From Paraliobacillus quinghaiensis (GTDB taxonomy: Bacteria > Bacillota > Bacilli > Bacillales > Amphibacillaceae): a stretch of DNA of 64,000 bases. The notes beneath the pieces were generated by a model. It did not search any database. It had not been told where the DNA came from and was given only the letters and a program-made list of their open reading frames with translations. Position 1 is the first letter of the stretch, and each line of letters begins with the position of its first letter. Location: contig NZ_QJSH01000006.1 of the NCBI RefSeq assembly GCF_003426025.1, positions 91,105 to 155,104 on the forward strand, in the 5' to 3' direction. Positions 11,199 through 20,141 of the stretch are shown here, piece after piece. Made by a program: the position numbers and the translations under genes.

Positions 11199-12674
11199 TT
11201 AGAAAAAATTGAAAACCTGTAGGTTACTTTAATTGTTCGTTCTTTGCTAATAACAATACGTTCAACCATGTAATGCAACAATTCTTTAGATAGTTCCTCA
11301 ATTGGACTAAACTGTTCCATTAAGTTGCGGAATGTCTCGATTTCTTTTGTTACTTGATTTTCTAGGAGTGAAGCTTTTAGCTCGCTCCTTTTTTCATTTA
11401 ACTCATTTACTTTAGCTTCCTTACTACTCAAGATATCTCGGTATTCACCGTGAGATATTAAGTTGTCAGCTAGCATTTCGATATAGCGTCGTTTTTTAAC
11501 CTTAATGGAATTGATTTCATCGTCGATGAGGTTTAATTCTTTTTGATTTGAATGTACACGTTTTTTCTCAAGGGCTTTTACGTCTGATAAAAACTTTTTG
11601 TCACTTATCTTGTTGTACATCCAGTCAATATCATTCAGAATAACTTGCTCTAATTCCTTCTCTGATATTGCGTGATTCGTACATGCGATATTGCCGTGTC
11701 GAGCATAGTTCCCACATATATATCCTAAACGATTCTGTCTATACCACATTCCACTTCCGCAATCATTGCAATAAACCACATTTGTAAATAGGTGCTTTTT
11801 AAACTTTGTGAAATTTCTTTTTCTATTTTTAATCATCTTTTGTACAAAATCAAATTGCTGGTGAGAAATAATTCCCTCATGCGCGTTTTTCACAGTGATA
11901 TGATTCTCAGCAGGAACCTGTTCCCTTTTGTCAGAAGTGACACTTTTTGTAGTTTTCACGATGTTGAACCAAATCACCAGTGTAATGTGGGTTAGTTAAT
12001 ATATTTTTAACTGAACTGCCTTGCCAAAATTTCGCGGCATTTTTCTTTCCAGCAACACTCGCAGGAGTAGGAACCCCGTCTAGTGAAAGACGATGTGCAA
12101 TTGCATCAACCCCCATACCAGAAACATATAAATCAAAAATTCGTTGAATCACTTCTGGAGTATCGTTCTCAGCTAAAAATAATTTCTTATTAACAACCTG
12201 ATATCCGTATGGAGCATTGGAACCTTTGAATTCTCCTCTTCTTGCTTTCGAATTAAAGACCACCTTTATACGTTCTGACGTCCTCTGGGATTCTTGTTCA
12301 TAAATCCATGCGTATAATCCAAACATATGGATGTTACCTTCAATTGAATTAATAGCGTTGTCGTAAGTAATGATATCAACATTATTTTGTTCAGCAATTT
12401 CTTTAATTTCATAAGACAATTTTCCGTTTCTAGCAAGACGAGAAAGTTCTTTGGAAAGAATTACATCAAATTTCCGTTCTCTTGCATCTGCAATCAGATT
12501 TTTTAAGTTCTCCCGCTTGCTCTCTTTTGTTCCACTTTCAACATCTACATAGAACTTATAAAGTTCCCATCCTTTCTCAGCGATAACATTGTAGAAATAC
12601 CTTTCTTGGTTCTCTAAAGAAGATTTTTGTTCATCTTTATCAGTAGAAACTCTGATATATACACCACACTTCAT
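11183..12674 (-). pseudogene. Large serine recombinase, broken by a frameshift
   Basis: The N-terminal part (12674 down to ~11950) has the resolvase catalytic domain (CGVYIRVSTDKDEQKSSL, LSKELSRLARN) and a recombinase domain. The C-terminal part (to 11183) has the zinc-ribbon (YCNDCGSGMWY ... YARHGNIACTNH) and a long coiled coil. The frames do not join: near 11951 one extra base shifts HRE-N into a stop, while the other frame reads on as TKSVTSDKREQ. A full protein would be about 490 residues. Its stop overlaps the rlmCD stop. It may be a dead integrase, or the extra base beside a short homopolymer could be a sequencing error. Confidence 0.85.
11475..11933. repeat. Direct repeat, copy 1 (inside the serine recombinase)
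   Basis: This segment recurs in the same orientation at 14573-15031 with a constant offset of 3098 bases and only scattered substitutions. It covers the zinc-ribbon and the first part of the coiled coil. The two copies could recombine and delete the DNA between them. Confidence 0.85.
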
Positions 12675-12709
12675 TGCATCTCAACTCCTTGTTTTGTTGA
12701 GATGTAATG
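12672..12709 (-). promoter_or_regulatory. Inverted repeat enclosing the recombinase ribosome site
   Basis: CATTGCATCTCAA at 12672-12684 and TTGAGATGTAATG at 12697-12709 pair at 12 of 13 positions. In the minus-strand mRNA the AAGGAG ribosome site lies in the 12-base loop and the recombinase ATG lies in the 3' arm. It may act as a translational control hairpin, a repressor operator or part of a recombination site. Confidence 0.5.
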
Positions 12710-12879
12710 ATGTTTACCTACTGACGACTTTTTACATATTTCCTAATTATTATTCAATTAAGGGTCTGAATTGTGAAAGAAGCTGTGGTGTAGCGTTGAT
12801 TTTGCGTTACATGAATGGCTGACGTGTGCTTATGTTCAATAAGATATGCTTGTTTTCAAGATTTACGAGGGGGGGTAAT

Positions 12880-13232
12880 ATGAGTGAAAAAATAGCTTTA
12901 TTAATTGCAACATTGCTAATGATGGTAAGTTGTATAGCTTGTACTTCTGAAGGAGTCCAACAGAAAATCAATATAATGTAAGACACGAGAAAATTCAAAT
13001 AGACAATCGACAATCAAATTAGAGCCCAGTTACTAATAAGGATAATGAAAACAACGATGATATCCCAAAGATTTTGAACTTGAAAATGGTTTAACTTTCT
13101 TCGTTCAGAAAAAAGCAAGATGACAGTTGGTATATATCAGAACCTTCACTTTACTTAGAAAATGATTTGAAAGAACACAATGCTACGCAATATTTTAAGC
13201 GGGTATATTTTCCTGCATCCAGTAAATATTAA
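12880..13232 (+). pseudogene. Decayed small lipoprotein gene
   Basis: An ATG at 12880 after a G-rich ribosome site opens a signal-peptide-like sequence with a cysteine lipobox candidate (LLMMVSC) but stops after 33 codons. Further on, other frames read protein-like segments (DFELENGLTFFVQKKA, then DDSWYISEPSLYLENDLKEH) that end at a TAA at 13230-13232. The pattern fits a lipoprotein gene with at least two frameshifts. The family is not recognised. Confidence 0.5.
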
Positions 13233-13264
13233 AGTATAAATATTAAATTGGGAGTAGATGTATT

Positions 13265-14263
13265 ATGAGTTCACCAGAAAGCGTAAAACTTACTTCATCT
13301 GAAATGGCTTCATTATGGCAAGAATATATTAGCCACACTCATAGTAATTGCATGTTAAAATACTTTATTGCAAAAGCAGAAGACAATGAAGTGTTAAATG
13401 TTCTGACGAAGACCAATCAAAGGATTAAAAAAATAAGAGATAAGACTAAACAAATATTAGAATCAGAAAATGTTCCAGTTCCAGTAGGATTTAGTAATCA
13501 AGATGTAGATATGAATGCTCCGCGGCTTTTTTCAGACTCCTTCGCTTTATTGTATATAAAAAATTTGTCGAGAGTGAATGCTACAAGTTGCAGTCTTATG
13601 CATACAATGTCTACTCGCAAAGATATTAGAAAACATTTTAAAGAATGTTCTTCTGAAGGTATTACTGTTTTTGATGAGATTAGTGATTTGTTGTTAGATA
13701 AAGGATTATATGTAAGACCTCCATTTATTGAACCACCAAAAAAGTCTGATTTTATTGAAGATAGAGACTATCTAAATGGATTCAATCTATTGGGCGACCA
13801 GAGATTTTTAAATACTATTGAGATATCCCACATTTTTGGAAACGTTGAAGCAAATGTAGTGGGGAATACAATAACAAAAAGTTTTGGACAAACAGCTGAT
13901 AAAAAGGAAGTACGAGACTTCATGAAAAAAGCAGGGAAACTCTCGGAAAAGGTAGTCAACACGCTTACAAAGTTTTTAACAAGTAGTCAATTGCCAACAC
14001 CAATGCCTTCAGAAACGCAAGTCGTAAGTTCCTCCCAACCAGCTTTTTCTGATAGGTTAATGATGTATCAATTGTCTATCCTTACAGCAGCGGGTTTATC
14101 CGATTATGCAACATCATTAGCTACAAGTATGAGGAATGATTTAAAAAGACAATACATGGATTTATTGGATGATACGGCTAAGCTAGGTGGGGAAGCTCAA
14201 AATTTAATGATAGATAATAGCTGGTTAGAGCAACCACCACAGCAAGACAAAATAATACAATAG
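13265..14263 (+). CDS. DUF3231 family protein, two tandem domains
   Basis: A 332-residue soluble protein of unknown function with no signal peptide or membrane segment. It has two similar halves, each starting with a helix of the type LTSSEMASLW or LNTIEISHIF, followed by a helix pair and a PVPVGF or PTPMPS turn, then an RLF/DRL-SD segment. This is the layout of the Bacillus DUF3231 family, which looks like an all-helical bundle. A paralogue of the same length is at 24894-25889. GGGAG lies 5' of the ATG and a strong terminator follows, so it is monocistronic. Ferritin-like or spore-coat-like roles are guesses. Confidence 0.75.
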   Translation: MSSPESVKLTSSEMASLWQEYISHTHSNCMLKYFIAKAEDNEVLNVLTKTNQRIKKIRDKTKQILESENVPVPVGFSNQDVDMNAPRLFSDSFALLYIKNLSRVNATSCSLMHTMSTRKDIRKHFKECSSEGITVFDEISDLLLDKGLYVRPPFIEPPKKSDFIEDRDYLNGFNLLGDQRFLNTIEISHIFGNVEANVVGNTITKSFGQTADKKEVRDFMKKAGKLSEKVVNTLTKFLTSSQLPTPMPSETQVVSSSQPAFSDRLMMYQLSILTAAGLSDYATSLATSMRNDLKRQYMDLLDDTAKLGGEAQNLMIDNSWLEQPPQQDKIIQ

Positions 14264-14303
14264 CTTAAAGATTTTTTTGAAGCAATTGAAAATAAATAGA
14301 AGG

Positions 14304-14342
14304 AGAATCTCAGTTGACTGAACTGAGATTCTTTAATTTTAA
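14304..14342 (+). terminator. Terminator of the DUF3231 gene
   Basis: A 12-bp perfect stem (AGAATCTCAGTT at 14304-14315, complement at 14321-14332) with a 5-base loop and TTTAATTTT tail. The remaining ~190 bases up to the next recombinase fragment hold an open, gene-like stretch (frame ending about 14472) without a start; no gene is called there. Confidence 0.85.
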
Positions 14343-14572
14343 TTACAAATATACCGACAAAACACGGTACAATTCAGTATGCAAATTTAGATGCGTTTTT
14401 TAGTGGTAATTTAGAGTTTTCGATAGGTAACGGAACCCAATTAGAGAATGTTTTTTCTCTAATCCTTTTTTAAATGTGAATTATATTGTTAATTCGGTTA
14501 TGAAAACTATGTGATTTCTTCTGTCATTTGACTTGTGTTTTATGATTTTGCACCTCACAAGTAAACCCGTTA

Positions 14573-15031
14573 ATTTCGATATAGCGTCGTTTTTTAACCT
14601 TGATGGAGTTGATTTCATCGTCGATGAGGTTTAATTCTTTTTGATTTAAATGTACACGTTTTTTCTCAAGGGCTTTTACGTCTGATAAAAACTTTTTGTC
14701 ACTTATCTTGTTGTACATCCAGTCAATATCATTCAGAATAACTTGCGCTAATTCCTTCTCTGATATTGCGTGATTCGTACATGCGATATTGCCGTGTCGA
14801 GCATAGCTCCCACATATATATCCTACACGATTTTGTCTATACCACATTCCACTTCCGCAATCATTGCAATAAACTACATTTGTAAATAGGTGCTTTTTAA
14901 ACTTTGTGAAATTTCTTTTTCTATTTTTAATCATCTTTTGTACAAAATCAAATTGGTGATGAGAAATAATTCCCTCATGCGCATCTTTCACTGTGATACG
15001 ATTCTCAACTGGGACTTCTTCCCTTTTCCCT
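14573..15031 (-). pseudogene. Serine recombinase internal fragment (repeat copy 2)
   Basis: This stretch encodes the zinc-ribbon and coiled-coil part of a large serine recombinase (YCNDCGSGMWYRQNR, HGNIACTNHAISEKEL) nearly identical to the one at 11475-11933. The N-terminal catalytic domain and the end of the protein are missing, so it cannot be functional. An open frame runs on to a stop at 14524, past the end of the similarity. It is flanked on the high side by a CCCTTTT microsatellite. Confidence 0.88.
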
Positions 15032-15048
15032 TTTCCCTTTTCCCTTTA
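15021..15048. repeat. Short tandem repeat (CCCTTTT)x4
   Basis: Three exact CCCTTTT units and a fourth ending in A (CCCTTTA). Copy 1 of the recombinase repeat has a single TTCCCTTTTG here, so the array arose in copy 2, probably by slippage. Confidence 0.85.
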
Positions 15049-15088
15049 GCAGACGCGAACATAGTCTGCTATTATTTTTAAATTTTAT

Positions 15089-15150
15089 GGAAAGTTAACT
15101 TTACATGTTGGGATCTGAATGTTATACTACAAATGTAAAGTTTACTTTCC
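15089..15150 (+). promoter_or_regulatory. Promoter framed by inverted operators of the XRE gene
   Basis: GGAAAGTTAACTTTACAT (15089-15106) and ATGTAAAGTTTACTTTCC (15133-15150) are inverted at 17 of 18 positions, and the left arm contains the palindrome AAAGTTAACTTT. Between and overlapping them is a sigma-A promoter: TTTACA at 15100-15105, a 17-bp spacer and TATACT at 15123-15128. A repressor dimer on each arm would cover -35 and the start region, suggesting autoregulation by the XRE protein downstream. Confidence 0.8.
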
Positions 15151-15170
15151 GTTGATTTGGAGGTGTTGAA

Positions 15171-15374
15171 TTGAAAAACAGACTTGAAGAAATACGAAAA
15201 TCTAAAGGTATAAGGCAAGAGGAATTAGCCGATATTTTAGAAGTATCTCGCCAAACGATAGGTTCACTTGAAAACGGCAGATACAACCCATCTATAACAC
15301 TTGCATTTAAAGTTGCACGGTATTTTAACATGAGGATTGAAGAAATATTCATCTATGAGGAGGAAACACTATGA
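15171..15374 (+). CDS. XRE family transcriptional regulator (short, Cro-like)
   Basis: A 67-residue protein that is almost only a helix-turn-helix domain (RLEEIRKSKGIRQEELADILEVSRQTIGSLENGRYNPSITLAFKVA), typical of the small YozG/Cro-like regulators that travel with a membrane protein gene. It starts at a TTG, 4 bases after GGAGGTG. Its stop overlaps the ATG of the next gene (ATGA), so the two are translationally coupled. It probably binds the inverted repeats just upstream. Confidence 0.9.
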   Translation: MKNRLEEIRKSKGIRQEELADILEVSRQTIGSLENGRYNPSITLAFKVARYFNMRIEEIFIYEEETL

Positions 15375-15802
15375 AGAACAAAAAGTACTTAAGTTTAGTT
15401 GCGCTGTGTATAGGTGTGACAACAGTATTAATAAATATTACTATGGATGTCTGGCTTCCGACGATTTCCGAGAGCTTTGGAACGTATCGATGGGTATTTG
15501 TCGGCATAGGTGCTGGTCTTACCGGTGCTGCTGCTTCGACCCTACTTAGCAAAAAAATGTATAAAACCAACCCCGAATTAGCAAGGCAAGCAAGAATAAA
15601 TGAAAACGATGAACGGTATGTCCAAGTAAGAAAAACGGCAGCGTACTATATGTGGTTTATTACATTGTTCGTTTTAGTGGCAATTTCGCTTACCTTTGTA
15701 GCTTTGAATTTGAAAATTGCAGCATGGTTAGGACTTGGAACATTGTCACTTCACATTGTTTTATATGTTATCTTACTTTTTAAATTAAATAAAACTATGT
15801 AG
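15371..15802 (+). CDS. Small membrane protein paired with the XRE regulator
   Basis: 143 residues with four predicted membrane helices in two pairs (about 7-25 and 39-58, then 93-113 and 119-138) and a charged cytoplasmic or external middle segment (RQARINENDERYVQVRKTAAYY). The 'NDER' middle segment and the coupling to a short XRE regulator match the DUF2178-like group. Its function is unknown; such pairs are common in Firmicutes accessory DNA and may be sensing or immunity modules. Confidence 0.75.
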   Translation: MKNKKYLSLVALCIGVTTVLINITMDVWLPTISESFGTYRWVFVGIGAGLTGAAASTLLSKKMYKTNPELARQARINENDERYVQVRKTAAYYMWFITLFVLVAISLTFVALNLKIAAWLGLGTLSLHIVLYVILLFKLNKTM

Positions 15803-15877
15803 GCAAAGCTAATGAGCATAATAGATGAATTGCAAATTTGAATTTGGCAAGAAACCTGTAATTAAGGAGGTTTTGTC

Positions 15878-16030
15878 GTGACTAAAGATAAAAGAGTTGA
15901 ATATATTCCTGCAAAGCCTCCCAAGAGAGAGAAGCGAGTTGGTATTTACTGCCGTGTGAGTACAAAAAGTACTGAACAGCTGAAAAGTCTTACAGCACAG
16001 ATATCGACTGATTTAGGGTTCACTTTATGA
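15878..16030 (+). pseudogene. N-terminal stub of another serine recombinase
   Basis: A GTG with AAGGAGG at 15864-15870 opens a 50-codon frame reading KREKRVGIYCRVSTKSTEQLKSL, the start of a large serine recombinase with its catalytic Ser region (RVST). It is cut off by a stop at 16028 and nothing further of the protein is seen. Sequence differs clearly from the recombinase at 11183-12674, so it is a third, independent relic. Confidence 0.8.
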
Positions 16031-16290
16031 TGGAAATTGAATTGTGTTTCATGTTGGAATCAATTGAAAAAGTTTTTTATATAGCCAACTCGTTTATCGT
16101 TCGTTTAATAAATGAGATGGCTTCTAATAGGTTTAATAACGTAATTAGTAGAATTGTTTAAAGGTAGGCTTTATAATAAATGGTGGGATTATTGCACAAT
16201 TAGAATAAAAAATGCACGAATCATCCATTCTCACTAGATAAATCCCTAAAAGTATTTGAGAGACAGACCATACTTTTCTATAGAAACCTT

Positions 16291-16365
16291 CGTTACGAGT
16301 GTGAATGCGGGAAGAAATTCTATAAAAATAATCTAATTAAATTAAGCTATTCAGCATCACTGTGA
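16291..16365 (+). pseudogene. Possible relic of an ISL3-type transposase zinc finger
   Basis: A short frame reads RYECECGKKFYKNN, which resembles the Cys-rich N-terminal region of ISL3 transposases, then ends in a stop. No other part of the gene is nearby. The rest of the gap from 16031 to 16544 shows no gene. Confidence 0.35.
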
Positions 16366-16544
16366 GTCAAGGTCATTTTCCTAATTGTTTGATTACGTAT
16401 ACCTAAAATATTGTCACTGATTAAAAATTTAGTTACTATTTATTACATAGAATGGAACTTATCATTTTCATTGTATGGTTTTTTGGTATCGTTTACACGA
16501 AGAAAGTAGATCATGAAAAATACGTGTAGAAGAGAGGATTATAT

Positions 16545-17525
16545 ATGGATTTTACATACTTAGGTCGTACCGGATTAAATGTAAGTCGCTTATGTCTTGG
16601 AACGATGAATTTTGGAGTTAATACAGAAGAAAAAGAAGCATTTTATATAATGGATGCTGCTCTTGATGCAGGTATTAACTTTATTGATACAGCTAATATT
16701 TACGGATGGGGACCGAATGCTGGTAAAACGGAAGAAATAATAGGTCGCTGGTTCGCCCAAGGTGGCGGTCGTAGGGAAAAGGTTGTACTTGCTACAAAGG
16801 TGTATGGTGATATGCATGATGAGTTTGATGGACCGAATGATATACCTGGGCTATCAGCATATAAAATTCGTCGTCACCTTGAGGGATCATTACGTCGCTT
16901 ACAGACAGATCATATTGAATTGTATCAAATGCATCATATTGATCGTAGAGTTAGGTGGGAAGAGATCTGGCCAGCATTTGAGCGTGCTGTTCAGCAAGGT
17001 AAAATCGAATATGTTGGATCTAGCAATTTTCCTGCATGGGCAATAGCAGAAGGACAAGCAAAAGCAGAAGCACGTAATTTCTTTGGGTTAGTCTGTGAAC
17101 AGCACCGATATAACTTAAATGGGAGATTGCCCGAGTTAGAGGTGTTACCAGCTGTCGAGAGATATGGGTTAGGATTTATTCCATGGAGTCCACTAGACGG
17201 AGGGTTGTTAGGAGGAAATGCACTGGACCCAGCTAAAGGATCTAGAAGTGCAAAAAATCAAGCAGCAATTGAAAAAAACCGTAGTAAACTTGAGCAATTT
17301 GCAGCGTTATGTAAGGAGATTGGAGAAAAAGAAGATACAGTTGCACTTGCCTGGTTATTAGCGAACCCTATCGTAACAGCTCCTATCATTGGTGTGCGTA
17401 CGAGAGAGCAGCTGCAAAAATCTTTACATGCTGTAGAGCTTACGTTATCACAGGATATAATGAAAAGATTGGATGAGATTTTTCCAGGTCCAGGGGGACA
17501 CGCTCCGGAAGCATACAGCTGGTAG
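16545..17525 (+). CDS. Aldo/keto reductase
   Basis: NADPH-type oxidoreductase with an aldo/keto reductase TIM barrel, 326 residues. The catalytic tetrad is visible: Asp and Tyr in FIDTANIYGWG, Lys in VLATKVYG and His in YQMHHID; the cofactor-binding C terminus has the APIIGVRTREQL motif. It belongs to the YajO/YghZ-like group (LGRTGLNVSRLCLGTMNFG). First gene of a short run with an SDR and a ThuA-like gene on the same strand with 13- and 12-base gaps, so they probably form an operon. Likely a carbonyl sugar or glycoside substrate, but specificity cannot be told. Confidence 0.9.
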   Translation: MDFTYLGRTGLNVSRLCLGTMNFGVNTEEKEAFYIMDAALDAGINFIDTANIYGWGPNAGKTEEIIGRWFAQGGGRREKVVLATKVYGDMHDEFDGPNDIPGLSAYKIRRHLEGSLRRLQTDHIELYQMHHIDRRVRWEEIWPAFERAVQQGKIEYVGSSNFPAWAIAEGQAKAEARNFFGLVCEQHRYNLNGRLPELEVLPAVERYGLGFIPWSPLDGGLLGGNALDPAKGSRSAKNQAAIEKNRSKLEQFAALCKEIGEKEDTVALAWLLANPIVTAPIIGVRTREQLQKSLHAVELTLSQDIMKRLDEIFPGPGGHAPEAYSW

Positions 17526-17538
17526 GGGGGATGGCAAA

Positions 17539-18249
17539 ATGAAAACAGTATATATTACGGGATGTGACAGGGGCCTTGGCCTTGCACTAGCCCAAACATT
17601 TATCAAAGAAGGCTTTAAGGTATTTGCCGGGAGCTATTTGCCAAACTGGTCTGAACTACAAGAACTAAAGGAGACAGCGGGGAAGCAACTTCATATCTTG
17701 TCTCTTGATGTGACAGATGACAATTCAGTACAGCATGCTGCTGAAGAGATTAAACGTGTTTCGCCCCAACTTGATGTGTTGATAAATAATGCGGCAATTT
17801 ATAAGGAACAAGATGGAGATGTATTTGAAACACTTGATTTTAGTGCAATTAGGAGCATGTATGAGACAAATACGTTAGGACCTTTGCGAGTTTCACAGTC
17901 TGTTTTACCGTTATTGATGCAAGGAGAAAATAAACTACTCGTTAATATTTCTTCTGAAGCAGGAAGTATAACCGATTGTAAACGTGTAAAAGAATACGGG
18001 TATACAATGTCAAAGGCTGCACTAAACATGCAATCTGTTATATTACAAAATCAATTAAAAGACTCTGGAATAAAAGTCTTCGCTATACATCCTGGTTATG
18101 TCAAATCCTACATGCTCGGTAGGCTTAATAAAGAGGCAACAGTCGAAGCAAAAGACTCTGCAAGGGGGATTGTTCAGCAACTCCTTCAACGACATTTGTT
18201 AGACGGACCAATTTTTATTGATTATCAGGGCCAAATATTGGATTGGTAA
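17539..18249 (+). CDS. Short-chain dehydrogenase/reductase
   Basis: 236-residue Rossmann-fold NAD(P)-dependent oxidoreductase of the classical SDR family. It has the cofactor motif TGCDRGLGLALA, NNAAIY, catalytic Ser (NISSEAGS) and YTMSKAA (YxxxK). The ATG at 17539 follows AGGGGGG by 8 bases; a longer in-frame version would start inside the preceding reductase. C-factor-like in overall pattern. Substrate unknown; the context with an aldo/keto reductase and ThuA-like protein suggests sugar derivatives. Confidence 0.9.
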   Translation: MKTVYITGCDRGLGLALAQTFIKEGFKVFAGSYLPNWSELQELKETAGKQLHILSLDVTDDNSVQHAAEEIKRVSPQLDVLINNAAIYKEQDGDVFETLDFSAIRSMYETNTLGPLRVSQSVLPLLMQGENKLLVNISSEAGSITDCKRVKEYGYTMSKAALNMQSVILQNQLKDSGIKVFAIHPGYVKSYMLGRLNKEATVEAKDSARGIVQQLLQRHLLDGPIFIDYQGQILDW

Positions 18250-18261
18250 GGAGGGTTAAAT

Positions 18262-18888
18262 TTGAAAAAAATAGTCGCAATACTAGGAGATTATTGGCAT
18301 CATGAAAATGTGATTAAAGAGAGTTTAGAAGCTGCTGTTAAAGATCTGAATGTACAAGTTTCATATATTAGTTATGGTGATGTTGAAAACGCATTAAGAG
18401 ATAATCCTGCAGCCGTTATTTTATATAAGGAAAATCGTTTAAACCCTCTCGATGAAACAGTGGAAACGTGGATGGAACCAGCTATCATGGCTCAAATTGT
18501 TACGTATGTGGAACAAGGTGGGGGATGGTTTGCTTGGCATACAGGAATGGCAAGTTATCCATCTGATAGTAGCTATATCAAAATGTTAAAAGGCTCTTTT
18601 ACTTATCATCCGGATTTGCAGGAGGTCACTTACAAATATAGTGATGGTTCCATTGCTTGTTCTTTTATTGATGAACATTACTTTGTTTCGTGTCAAACAG
18701 ATGAAACCGATGTGTTCTTATTATCCGAATCCATTGACGGACACTCAATAGCTGGTTGGCAACATAGTTTTGGTAGGGGAAGAGTATGCTGCTTTACACC
18801 TGCACATACCCAGGAAGGTTTAAGTGACACACACTTTACTTCTTTACTACGTAGGAAGCTCACATATTGCATAGGAGAAGATGTATAG
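18262..18888 (+). CDS. ThuA-like domain protein
   Basis: 208 residues, cytoplasmic, with a class I glutamine-amidotransferase-like fold of the ThuA family: the N-terminal strand KKIVAILGDYWHHENVI, then FAWHTGMASYPSDSSYIKMLKGSFTYHP, a segment similar to the HSG..FP..Y..L.G..F..HP region of ThuA. ThuA-type proteins occur with sugar oxidoreductases in trehalose/sucrose and keto-sugar pathways, but their reaction is not firmly known. The start is a TTG 6 bases after AGGAGGG. Confidence 0.75.
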   Translation: MKKIVAILGDYWHHENVIKESLEAAVKDLNVQVSYISYGDVENALRDNPAAVILYKENRLNPLDETVETWMEPAIMAQIVTYVEQGGGWFAWHTGMASYPSDSSYIKMLKGSFTYHPDLQEVTYKYSDGSIACSFIDEHYFVSCQTDETDVFLLSESIDGHSIAGWQHSFGRGRVCCFTPAHTQEGLSDTHFTSLLRRKLTYCIGEDV

Positions 18889-19100
18889 TATGCTAGTGGT
18901 GCCTTGGACCTCAGTGCGCTGAATATAATACTAAAGTTTAAATAGTATGAAGCTTAGGGTTTGTATTAGAAGTTGTTAGATAGCGTTTGTTTATTATGTA
19001 TTAATTAAGTATGTGAAAGTTATTCAGATTGATAGAAAAGACTAGTTTTCTGAGCCTATCACAGATTAAGAATAACTAATTTATAGAGGGAGGGAATAAA

Positions 19101-19973
19101 GTGTATTATTTAGAGAATAATCGTTTAAAAGTTGAGATTCAAGAACCAGGATCCTTCTATAAAGGCTCAAGGTTTGATTGGACCGGTTTTATTACTCAAA
19201 TAACATTAGATGGAAACATTAATTATTGTGTTCCTGAGCGATTAGAAGAGGGTAAGGGTACTGGAGGCCTGGGATTATGTAATGAATTTGGTATTGATAT
19301 GCCCATTGGTTATGATGCAATAGAAGTGGATGAGTTATTTCCGAAAGTTGGTGTAGGTCTTCTAAAAAAAGATCAAGATGAAGCTTATGACTTTTTTAAA
19401 ACCTATGAGGTTTTTCCTTCAGAAGTCAAAATTGAAAAATCAGCTAATTCTATAACTTTTGAAACTACAAATTATAGTCCTATGGGTTACGGGTATCATT
19501 TATTTAAAGAAGTAGAGATAGTTGATAATCAATTAATCATCAACTACCGGTTGGAAAATACCGGTGATCACCCTATATATACTAATGAATATTCGCATAA
19601 TTTCATCGGAATTAATAACGAATTAATTAGTGAACATTATCAATTAAAGATGCCAAGAATGAAAGAAATCGACGTTGCGGTAGGTTCTATCTCGAGATCT
19701 CAGGACCGATTAACATGGCCATTAACACCTGATGGTGATTTCTATGCCCATATTGATTGGGAAGTAAAAAACGGAACTTACAATTGGGATGTGTTTCACG
19801 ATAAAATTGGAGCTGGTGTTCGAGAACTATCTGAGTTCCGACCTTCCAAAATCGCCTTATGGGGAACCAACCATGTGGTTTGTCCAGAAGTGTTTATTGA
19901 TATAAAATTAAAACCTAATGAGATAAAATCATGGAAACGGGTTTATGAGTTTTATCAAGATAAGGAAGTTTAG
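19101..19973 (+). CDS. Aldose 1-epimerase-like protein
   Basis: 290-residue soluble protein of the galactose-mutarotase-like beta-sandwich superfamily. Evidence is the overall pattern (NRLKVEIQEPGSFYKGSRFDWTGFITQITLDG; YTNEYSHNFIGINNE, with a candidate catalytic His; FRPSKIALWGTNHVVCPEVFI) rather than a full motif set. It starts at a GTG after GGGAGGG. It lies 168 bp upstream of the large phosphorylase gene and may interconvert the anomers of its sugar substrate or product. Confidence 0.7.
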   Translation: MYYLENNRLKVEIQEPGSFYKGSRFDWTGFITQITLDGNINYCVPERLEEGKGTGGLGLCNEFGIDMPIGYDAIEVDELFPKVGVGLLKKDQDEAYDFFKTYEVFPSEVKIEKSANSITFETTNYSPMGYGYHLFKEVEIVDNQLIINYRLENTGDHPIYTNEYSHNFIGINNELISEHYQLKMPRMKEIDVAVGSISRSQDRLTWPLTPDGDFYAHIDWEVKNGTYNWDVFHDKIGAGVRELSEFRPSKIALWGTNHVVCPEVFIDIKLKPNEIKSWKRVYEFYQDKEV

Positions 19974-20067
19974 CAAATGCAATTATAAAAAATATAAGAT
20001 AAAGCGCAATTATGAGAAATTATGAGAAAAAAGCTGGTTCTTTATATCTGATAATTTTTGAAGATGA

Positions 20068-20096
20068 TTGCACTTTTAACTGTATCACTATATAAT
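20068..20096 (+). promoter_or_regulatory. Sigma-A promoter of the 1154-residue phosphorylase
   Basis: TTGCAC at 20068-20073, a 17-bp spacer and a consensus TATAAT at 20091-20096, 46 bp before the ATG. The expected start is near 20103. Confidence 0.7.
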
Positions 20097-20141
20097 CAAT
20101 GGTGACTAGATAAATTTTAAAATAGTTATAGAAAGGAACAT

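Noticed and set aside
14343..14520. Open frame reading NIPTKHGTIQYANLDAFFSG
   Set aside because: No start codon or ribosome site, under 50 codons, sits just after a terminator, and no family is recognised.
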